The notes beneath the pieces are model-generated. The model was given only the letters and a program-made list of their open reading frames with translations, was not told the origin of the DNA and did no database searches. The position numbers and the translations under genes are program-made. A stretch of 64,000 nucleotides of DNA, from positions 1 to 64,000 of the forward strand of contig CAWCLK010000026.1 of NCBI GenBank assembly GCA_963796225.1, read 5' to 3'. The first letter of the stretch is position 1. Every line of letters starts with the position of its first letter. Positions 54,793 to 64,000 of this stretch are shown here, piece by piece. This DNA comes from CAWCLK01 sp963796225 (GTDB lineage: Bacteria; Actinomycetota; Nitriliruptoria; Nitriliruptorales; Nitriliruptoraceae).

Positions 54793-56442
54793 CTACCGCG
54801 CCAGGGTGGCCGACTTGTCGGCCAGGTCGAGCAGGATGGCCGGCTGCAGCCCGAGGTAGACGACCAGGGCAGCGGCCAGGTTCACGCCGAGGCTCCAGCC
54901 CGTGGAGTAGGACGGCTCGAGCATGCCCTCGACGGGCTCCTCGAGGAACATCATGCCCATGATCCGCAGGTAGAAGAACGCGGCGATGACGGACGAGACG
55001 ACGCCGATCACGACCAGCCAGGTCAGCCCGGCGTCCACGCCGGCGCTGAAGACCTGCAGCTTGCCGACGAACCCAGCCAGCGGCGGCAGGCCCGCGAGGC
55101 TGAGCAGGGCCACGGTGAGGATCCCGGCCAGGGCCGGGGACGTGCGCCCGAGACCGCGCAGGTCCCCGAGCGTCACCGAGCTGTGGTTGCGCCGCTCGAC
55201 GGCGATGACGGCCCCGAATGCGGCCAGCGTCGACAGCGCGTAGGTCAGCAGGTACCAGAGCGTGCCGGACACGCCCTCGGGCGACGCGGCCGCGACACCG
55301 ATCGCGGCATAGCCCGCGTGCGAGAGCGCCGAGTAGGCCAGGATGCGCTTGACGTCCTGCTGCACCAGCGCCACCACGGCGCCGTAGAGCATCGTGATCG
55401 CGGCGAGCACGGCCAGGACGGGCACCCAGAGGTCGGTCAGGGGACCGAACGCGGTGACGTACAGGCGCAACAGGCCCGCGAACGCGGCGGCCTTGGTGGC
55501 TGCGGCCATGAACGCGGTGACGTTGGTCGGGGCGCCCTCGTACACGTCGGGCACCCAGGCGTGGAACGGGACCAGGGCGACCTTGAAGCCCAGCCCGACG
55601 GTGACCAGGACCATCCCGATCACCACGACCCGGTAGGGCGTGGTGAACACCGAGATCGCGCTGCCGATGGCGGGCAGGTCGAGGGTGCCGGTGGCGACGA
55701 AGAGCAGGGCCATGCCGTACAGCAGGATCGCCGACGCGACGGCACCCAGGACGAAGTACTTGATCGCCGACTCCTGCGAGCGACGGTCCCGGCGGGCGAT
55801 GCCGGACATCACGTACAGGGCGATCGAGAGCACCTCGAGCGCGACGAAGAAGGTGATGAGGTCGTTCGCGGCGCCGAGCACGGCCATGCCCGTCGCGCTG
55901 AGCAGCAGGAGGGGTTCGAACTCGGGGCGGTGCACCTCGCGCTCACGCAGGTAGGCGTGGCCGAGCGGCAGCACGAGCAGCGTGGTGGTGTACACGGTCA
56001 GCCGGGTGAACAGCGCGATGCCGTCCAGGGCCACCGAGCCCTCCAGCGCGCTGACGGCGGTCAGGCCGTCGGTCGACAGCTGCATGGGCACGATCGCCTG
56101 CCAGATGGTCATGGCCAGTGCCCCGGCCGCGCCGAGGCCGGCCAGCCAGCTGTGCAGGACGGGCGGCGAGGTGGCCAGGCCGATGGTCAGGGCCAGCGCC
56201 GCCGCCCCGTAGGCGATGGCGACGATGCCGGGCAGGGCCTGCCCGGCGGCGACCAGCACGACGCCGATGGCCAGGCCGACGACCGCGACGGGCACGGCGA
56301 CCCACATGCGGCGGCGCCCCGCCACGGCGAACAGCAGCAGGGTCAGGGCGGCCCCGACCATCACCAGCTCGGGGGCGAAGGTCGACCACGCGATGTCGGT
56401 GGGCACGGCGGGCACACTCTGGGCGAGGGGGGCGAGCGTCAC
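54793..56442 (-). CDS. nuoN: NADH-quinone oxidoreductase subunit N, cluster 2
   Basis: 549 residues; GTG start overlapping the nuoM stop (GTGA). Longer than copy 1 by about 60 residues at the N-terminus. Blocks: VLSIALYVMSGIARRDRRSQ, FHAWVPDVYEGAPTNVTAFM and VQQDVKRILAYSALSHAGYA. About 14 helices. Last nuo gene before the polyprenyl synthase. Confidence 0.95.
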   Translation of the reverse strand: MTLAPLAQSVPAVPTDIAWSTFAPELVMVGAALTLLLFAVAGRRRMWVAVPVAVVGLAIGVVLVAAGQALPGIVAIAYGAAALALTIGLATSPPVLHSWLAGLGAAGALAMTIWQAIVPMQLSTDGLTAVSALEGSVALDGIALFTRLTVYTTTLLVLPLGHAYLREREVHRPEFEPLLLLSATGMAVLGAANDLITFFVALEVLSIALYVMSGIARRDRRSQESAIKYFVLGAVASAILLYGMALLFVATGTLDLPAIGSAISVFTTPYRVVVIGMVLVTVGLGFKVALVPFHAWVPDVYEGAPTNVTAFMAAATKAAAFAGLLRLYVTAFGPLTDLWVPVLAVLAAITMLYGAVVALVQQDVKRILAYSALSHAGYAAIGVAAASPEGVSGTLWYLLTYALSTLAAFGAVIAVERRNHSSVTLGDLRGLGRTSPALAGILTVALLSLAGLPPLAGFVGKLQVFSAGVDAGLTWLVVIGVVSSVIAAFFYLRIMGMMFLEEPVEGMLEPSYSTGWSLGVNLAAALVVYLGLQPAILLDLADKSATLAR

Positions 56443-58007
56443 GGGGCCACCTCCGGGGTCGGCGCGGGCGCCGGGGCCGGGTCCGGCGCGAGCGCCGGGA
56501 CGTCACCGGCCGGCGTGACCGCCGAGACGTTGCTGAGCACGTTCTCGACGGCGGGCTCGACCGCGTCGTAGAGCGGGGCGGGGTAGATCCCGATGGCCAC
56601 GATCAGGGCGACCAGGGGGACCATCACGCCGATCTCGGTCCAGTTCAGGTCCGTGGTGGCGTGGTTGTCGGCGCCCTCGAGCGGGCCGTGGAAGACCCGC
56701 TGGTAGGCCCACAGCAGGTACAGCGCCGCGAGCACCGCCCCGAAGGCGCTGAGCACCGCGGCGGCCCGGTGCGTCTGGAACGTGCCCAGCAGGATCGGGA
56801 ACTCGCCGGTGAAGCCGTTGAGGCCCGGCAGGGCCAGCGACGACAGCGCGACCACCAGGAAGAAGCCGGCGAACACCGGGGTCTGGCGGGCGAGCCCGCC
56901 GAACGCGGCGATCTCGCGGGTGTGGCGCCGTTCGTACAGGAAGCCGATCAGCAGGAACAGCGCCCCGGTCGACAGCCCGTGGTTGACCATCTGCACCACG
57001 CCGGCCGAGGTGGCCGTGGTGTTGAGGGCGAAGATGCCCAGCACCACGAAGCCCATGTGGCTGACCGACGAGTACGCGACGAGCTTCTTGACGTCCTTCT
57101 GCACCAGGGCGACGACCGCCCCGTACAGGATCCCGATCACGCTGAGGACCAGGATCCACGGCACCGAGAAGAACCCGGTGCCGGTGCCGAGCGCGAGCTC
57201 GCGGGTGGCGTCGGGGAACAGCGGCAGCGAGTAGCGCAGGAACCCGAAGGCGCCCATCTTCAGCAGGATCGCCGCCAGGAACACACTGCCGGCCGTCGGC
57301 GCCTCGGTGTGGGCGTCGGGCAGCCAGGTGTGGACCGGGAACAGCGGGACCTTCACGGCGAAGGCCGCGAAGAAGGCGCCGAACAGCCACCGCTGCTGGC
57401 CGAGGTCCAGCGAGGCCTGGGCGATCGCGTCGTAGCTGAACGACTGGCCGCCGGCCGCGGCGTACAGCGACAGGATGGCCACCAGCATCAGCAGGCCGCC
57501 GAACAGCGTGTACAGGAAGAACTTCACGGCGGCGTAGCGGCGGTTGGCGCCACCCCACATCCCGATGATGAGGTACATCGGGATGAGCGTGAACTCGAAG
57601 AAGACGTAGAACAGCAGCAGGTCGGTGGCGGTGAACACGCCGATGACCGCGCCCTCGAGCACGAGGAACGCGGACATGTAGCCCTTCACGCGGTCGGTCA
57701 CGTGCCACGACGAGATCACGATCAGCGGCGTGATGAACGCCGTCAGCACGATCAGCACCAGGGCGATGCCGTCGACCCCGAAGGCGATGTTCGCCCCGAT
57801 CGCGGGGATCCACTCGTAGGTGGCCGTGAACTGGAACACGGACCCGGCGGGGTCGAACTGCACCGCCATCACGACGGCGGCGGCCAGCGTCGCCAGCGAC
57901 GCCCCGAGGGCGATCCAGCGGGCCAGGCGGTCGTCCTCGGCGAGCAGGCCGATGAGGATCGCGCCCAGGATGGGCAGCAGGACGGTGATCATGACGAGGT
58001 TGTCCAT
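56439..58007 (-). CDS. nuoM: NADH-quinone oxidoreductase subunit M, cluster 2
   Basis: 522 residues from the ATG at 58007 (MDNLVMITVLLPILGAILIG), chosen because AGGTGG lies seven bases before it; the GTG at 58013 overlapping the nuoL stop is the alternative. Blocks: FEFTLIPMYLIIGMWGGANR, LFPVHTWLPDAHTEAPTAGS and KDVKKLVAYSSVSHMGFVVL. Confidence 0.95.
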   Translation of the reverse strand: MDNLVMITVLLPILGAILIGLLAEDDRLARWIALGASLATLAAAVVMAVQFDPAGSVFQFTATYEWIPAIGANIAFGVDGIALVLIVLTAFITPLIVISSWHVTDRVKGYMSAFLVLEGAVIGVFTATDLLLFYVFFEFTLIPMYLIIGMWGGANRRYAAVKFFLYTLFGGLLMLVAILSLYAAAGGQSFSYDAIAQASLDLGQQRWLFGAFFAAFAVKVPLFPVHTWLPDAHTEAPTAGSVFLAAILLKMGAFGFLRYSLPLFPDATRELALGTGTGFFSVPWILVLSVIGILYGAVVALVQKDVKKLVAYSSVSHMGFVVLGIFALNTTATSAGVVQMVNHGLSTGALFLLIGFLYERRHTREIAAFGGLARQTPVFAGFFLVVALSSLALPGLNGFTGEFPILLGTFQTHRAAAVLSAFGAVLAALYLLWAYQRVFHGPLEGADNHATTDLNWTEIGVMVPLVALIVAIGIYPAPLYDAVEPAVENVLSNVSAVTPAGDVPALAPDPAPAPAPTPEVAP

Positions 58008-58009
58008 GC

Positions 58010-60094
<2,085 letters not shown>

Positions 60095-60097
60095 CGC

Positions 60098-60396
60098 TCA
60101 GCCCTTCAGCAGTCGGGACGCGTCCACGTCGAGCGTGCCGCGCCGGAAGAAGACGTTGACGATCAGCGCCAGCCCCACGACCACCTCGGCGGCGGCCACG
60201 ACGATGACGAAGAACACGAAGACCTGGCCGTCCCCGTTGCCCCACAGCCGGGAGGCGGCCGCGAGGGTGAGGTTGACCGAGTTGAGCATCAGCTCGACGC
60301 ACATGAACAGCACGATCATGTTGCGCCGGACCAGCACCCCGGCCAGCCCGATGCTGAACATCAGGGCAGACAGCGCGAAGTAGTAGCCGATGGGCA

Positions 60397-60397
<1 letters not shown>
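60098..60397 (-). CDS. nuoK: NADH-quinone oxidoreductase subunit K, cluster 2
   Basis: 99 residues, three helices, with the membrane glutamates in LFMCVELMLNSVNLTLAAAS and VAAAEVVVGLALIVNVFFRR. The ATG overlaps the nuoJ stop (TGATG). Confidence 0.96.
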
Positions 60398-61214
<817 letters not shown>

Positions 61215-61215
<1 letters not shown>

Positions 61216-61895
61216 CAGGCCTCCCCCTCGGGCTCGTCGTCGAACGACCGCTCGGGCACGACCTCGCTGGCGCGGTACCGCCGCGCGTTGGTGGCCTGCT
61301 CGTAGGTGCCGCCCTTGAGCGTGGGGGGCGTGACCGCCAGGCCGCCGTAGTAGTTGACCTCGCGCTCGCGGACCTCGCGGTCCAGGTGCGGGGTGTCCCG
61401 GCCATCGGCGGCCACCGGGGCCAGCAGCATGTCCTTGGTGTGGATGAGGCCGAGGCGGGTGTCGGACGAGATCTCGTAGTCGTGGGTCATCGTCAGCGCC
61501 CGCGTCGGGCACGCCTCGATGCACAGCCCGCAGAAGATGCAGCGGCTGTAGTTGATCTGGTAGTCCTCGGCGTAGCGCTCGCCGGGCGAGTAGCGGGCCT
61601 CGGCGGTGTTGTCCGCGCCCTGCACGTAGATGGCGTCGGCCGGGCAGGCCCACGCGCACAGCTCGCAGCCGATGCAGCGCTCCAGCCCGTCCTCGTAGCG
61701 GTTGAGCTGGTGCTTGCCGTGGAAGCGGGGCGCCACGGGGCGCGGCTTCTCGGGGTACTGGGCGGTCTCGGGCCGGCGCGTCATGTTGCGCAACGGCACG
61801 GACATGCCCCGCCCGAGGATGGTGGTGCGCAGCGCGATGGCCACCAGCCCCACCAGGAGCAGGAAGAAGAGGAACGTTCCAAGGGCGGTCGGCAT
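61215..61895 (-). CDS. nuoI: NADH-quinone oxidoreductase subunit I, cluster 2
   Basis: 226 residues from the ATG at 61895 (MPTALGTFLFFLLLVGLVAI), with two 4Fe-4S motifs CIGCELCAWACP and CIFCGLCIEACP. It begins with a hydrophobic segment of about 20 residues, unusual for NuoI. It has none of the GKSER modules found in the cluster 1 copy. The start overlaps the nuoH stop (TGATG). Confidence 0.95.
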
Positions 61896-63193
61896 CAGTG
61901 CAGGACCTCCCGGTCGGTGCGCTCGGCCCGCTCCGCGGTCAGCGCGAGCTGGCCGGAGGGCGGGACCTCGTTGGTGACGGGCACGGCGTGGTCGGCGTCG
62001 GGCAGGGCCACGGCGTCGGAGGTGGCCAGGTCCACGCGGCCACGCTCGTCGCGCGCGACCCGCGGCATGACGACCAGCGCCACCAGCATCAGCGCGAAGC
62101 CGACGATCCCGGCCAGCGTCTGGTCGGGGAAGCCGCTGCCGGGCGTCCCGGCGTCGCCGGCGACCACGAGTGCGGCGGTGGCCATGGCCCAGACCAGGCC
62201 GATGGGGATGAGGACCTTCCATCCCATGTTCATGAGCTTGTCGTAGCGGGCGCGGGCCTGGGACCCGCGCAGCAGGACGAAGAAGAAGATGAAGAAGGAC
62301 GTCTTGGCGAGGAACCAGACCAGCGGCAGCAGGTTGGCCAGCCACGTCGGCCCGAAGACCGGCCCGGCCGGGCCGCCGAAGAACAGGGTCACCATGACGG
62401 CCGACTGGATGACCACGCCCATGAACTCGCTGAGCATGAACATGCCGAACCGCATGCCCGAGTACTCGGTGTGGAACCCGGCGACGAGGTCACCCTCGGA
62501 CTCGGCCAGGTCGAAGGGCGGACGCTGCGCCTCGGCGATCATCGAGATCAGGAACACCGCGAAGGCCGGGAACAGCGGCAGGAAGTACCAGCCCGGGGCG
62601 CCGGCGAAGACGCCCTCGCCCGCCTGGGCGGCGACGATGTCGGAGACACGGAAGCTGCCGGTGTAGATGAGGACGCTGGCCACGGCCAGGCCCATCGAGA
62701 TCTCGTAGCTGATCATCTGCGCCGACGAGCGCACGCCACCGATCAGCGGGTAGGGCGACTGCGACGACCAGCCGGCGAGGAACACCGCGTAGACGTGCAG
62801 CGACCCCATCGCCAGCACCCACAGCACGCCGATGTTGAGGTCGGCGGCCTGCATGGTGAAGGTCTCGCCGAACATCGTCCACTGGCCACCCACCGGGATG
62901 ACGGCGATGGTCATGAACGACACGATCACCCCGACGATCGGCGCGAGCGTGTAGACGGTCTTCTCGACCATCCCCGGCGTGATGTCCTCCTTGAAGAACA
63001 TCTTGGCGCCGTCGATCAGGGTCTGGCCGATGCCCAGCGGCCCGATGCGGTTCGGGCCCAGTCGCGACTGCATCAGGGCCACGATGCGCCGCTCGGCCCA
63101 GATGAGGATGGCCGTGGTCAGCAGGAACACCAGGAACGCCACGACGACCCGGAAGATGTCGACCCAGATCGGCAGGGAGTCGGTGGGGGTCAT
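61895..63193 (-). CDS. nuoH: NADH-quinone oxidoreductase subunit H, cluster 2
   Basis: 432 residues, MTPTDSLPIWVDIFRVVVAF, with AERRIVALMQSRLGPNRIGP, IAEAQRPPFDLAESEGDLVA and GFHTEYSGMRFGMFMLSEFM. A hydrophilic tail of about 50 residues follows the last helix. The start overlaps the nuoG end by four bases. Confidence 0.96.
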   Translation of the reverse strand: MTPTDSLPIWVDIFRVVVAFLVFLLTTAILIWAERRIVALMQSRLGPNRIGPLGIGQTLIDGAKMFFKEDITPGMVEKTVYTLAPIVGVIVSFMTIAVIPVGGQWTMFGETFTMQAADLNIGVLWVLAMGSLHVYAVFLAGWSSQSPYPLIGGVRSSAQMISYEISMGLAVASVLIYTGSFRVSDIVAAQAGEGVFAGAPGWYFLPLFPAFAVFLISMIAEAQRPPFDLAESEGDLVAGFHTEYSGMRFGMFMLSEFMGVVIQSAVMVTLFFGGPAGPVFGPTWLANLLPLVWFLAKTSFFIFFFVLLRGSQARARYDKLMNMGWKVLIPIGLVWAMATAALVVAGDAGTPGSGFPDQTLAGIVGFALMLVALVVMPRVARDERGRVDLATSDAVALPDADHAVPVTNEVPPSGQLALTAERAERTDREVLH

Positions 63194-64000
63194 GCCGGCA
63201 CCTCCGCGTCCTCGACGACGGCCACGGTGACGCGCACCGCCTCGGCGAGGTCACCGAGCTCGGTTGCCGCCACGCCCTCGGCGTGGCTGGGCACCCACAC
63301 GGTGCCCGGGGCCTGGTCGGCGGTCACGCGCGCGGGCAGCCGCACGCTGCCCGCCGGGCCGGTGACCTCGACGAGGTCACCCGGCGACACGTCGGCCGCG
63401 TCGGCGTCCTCGGGGTGCAGGGCGACCCACGGGTCCCGGGCCGTGGCCATCAGGTCCGGGGCGTTGGCCAGCAGCGGGGTGGGCTCGAGCAGCAGCGGCG
63501 AGGTGGTCAGCACCAGGCCCTCGGGCTGCTCGGCGTCGTCGCCGTCCTCGGCCGCGTCGTCACCGTCGGGCACGGCCACCGCGGGCCAGTCCCGGGCGGT
63601 GTCCCGCGGCGCGAGGCCGGCCATGTCGGCGCGCAGGCCGTCGAGGTCGTGGAAGCCGAGGTCGCCGCCCAGCAGGCCGGCGACCTGCACCAGGATCTCC
63701 CAGTCGTCCTGGACCAGCTGCGGTCCCTCGACGGCGAGGCTGAACTGCTGGTGCCGGCCCTCCCAGTCGGTGCGGGTGCCCGCACGCTCCTGCGAGGCGG
63801 TCACCGGCAGCACGACGTCGGCCAGCTCGGTGGTGGCGGTCGAGGCCGTCTCGTGGCAGACCACGAAGGCCTTGGTCAGGGCCTTGGTCACGAGCTCGGG
63901 CGACGCGGCATCCCGGACCAGGTCGACGTCGAGCAGGTAGAGGACCTTCACCTTGCCGGCGGCGGCGTCGGTGAGGATGGCGTGCAGGTCCCGCCCCGCC
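63190..64000 (-). CDS. nuoG: NADH-quinone oxidoreductase subunit G, cluster 2 (C-terminal part)
   Basis: The last 269 residues or so of NuoG; the gene continues beyond the window. The visible part is from the molybdopterin-oxidoreductase-like region: AGKVKVLYLLDVDLVRDAAS, VVLPVTASQERAGTRTDWEG and a C-terminal molybdopterin-dinucleotide-type barrel (ALHPEDADAADVSPGDLVEV). The Fe-S clusters would be in the missing N-terminus. Its presence shows that cluster 2 is the NADH-oxidising form. Confidence 0.94.
   Translation of the reverse strand, partial: AGRDLHAILTDAAAGKVKVLYLLDVDLVRDAASPELVTKALTKAFVVCHETASTATTELADVVLPVTASQERAGTRTDWEGRHQQFSLAVEGPQLVQDDWEILVQVAGLLGGDLGFHDLDGLRADMAGLAPRDTARDWPAVAVPDGDDAAEDGDDAEQPEGLVLTTSPLLLEPTPLLANAPDLMATARDPWVALHPEDADAADVSPGDLVEVTGPAGSVRLPARVTADQAPGTVWVPSHAEGVAATELGDLAEAVRVTVAVVEDAEVPA

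Noticed and set aside
53167..56571. 1134-codon plus-strand open frame
   Set aside because: The first part is the real lipoprotein start; the rest is antisense to the polyprenyl synthase and nuoN and is a shadow.

Overview
The window is high-GC chromosomal DNA from an actinobacterium. The order rpmG-(IS)-hadA-hadB-tRNA-Trp-secE-nusG-rplK-rplA-rplJ-rplL-rpoB-rpoC-rpsL-rpsG-fusA-tuf-rpsJ-rplC is the actinobacterial one. Long acidic extensions on NusG and L10 and two complex I clusters suggest a deep-branching lineage (Nitriliruptoria-like is my guess; the sequence alone does not prove it).

Layout. (1) 1-24.1 kb, mostly minus strand: translation and transcription core. It holds S10/L3, EF-Tu, EF-G, S7, S12, RNA polymerase beta' and beta, L7/L12, L10, a receiver-domain protein, L1, L11, NusG, SecE, tRNA-Trp, two MaoC-type dehydratases, L33 and a second EF-Tu. 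Two plus-strand mini-lipoproteins sit between rpsL and rpoC, and an IS110-family element has landed between hadA and rpmG. (2) 24.2-31.7 kb: tRNA-Met, tRNA-Thr and tRNA-Tyr, a PD-(D/E)XK-like protein, YajQ, an MFS carrier, and a tightly overlapped operon resembling methylamine-dehydrogenase maturation genes (MauE-like, MauD-like, a small ORF, a membrane protein, an unknown protein). That operon ends in a Tat-exported Cys-rich protein joined to LGFP and cell-wall-binding repeats. (3) 31.7-35.8 kb: DedA-like protein, MetA, MetY, HtpX. (4) 36.1-48.3 kb: complex I cluster nuoABCDHIJKLMN with no nuoEFG; its NuoC and NuoI carry copies of an unfamiliar 45-60 residue tail module. (5) 48.5-54.7 kb: uracil-DNA glycosylase, phosphatase, acyl-CoA dehydrogenase, serine hydrolase, cyclic-nucleotide-binding protein, lipoprotein, polyprenyl synthase. 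(6) 54.8-64 kb: a second complex I cluster (nuoN back to nuoG), running off the window.

Sequence quality matters here. At least eleven genes, many of them essential (rpoB, rpoC, rplL, rpsG, nusG, secE, tuf, nuoL), are broken by net +1 shifts, and removing one base (two in rpoC) restores a normal protein. I read these as insertion errors in the assembly rather than biology, and give each such gene its full repaired span.

The most interesting items are the Mau-like operon without an evident heavy chain (27.0-31.6 kb), the repeated GKSER tail module shared only by NuoC and NuoI of the EFG-less complex I, the receiver-domain gene embedded in the L11/L1-L10/L12 operon, and the IS110 element with its probable bridge-RNA end.
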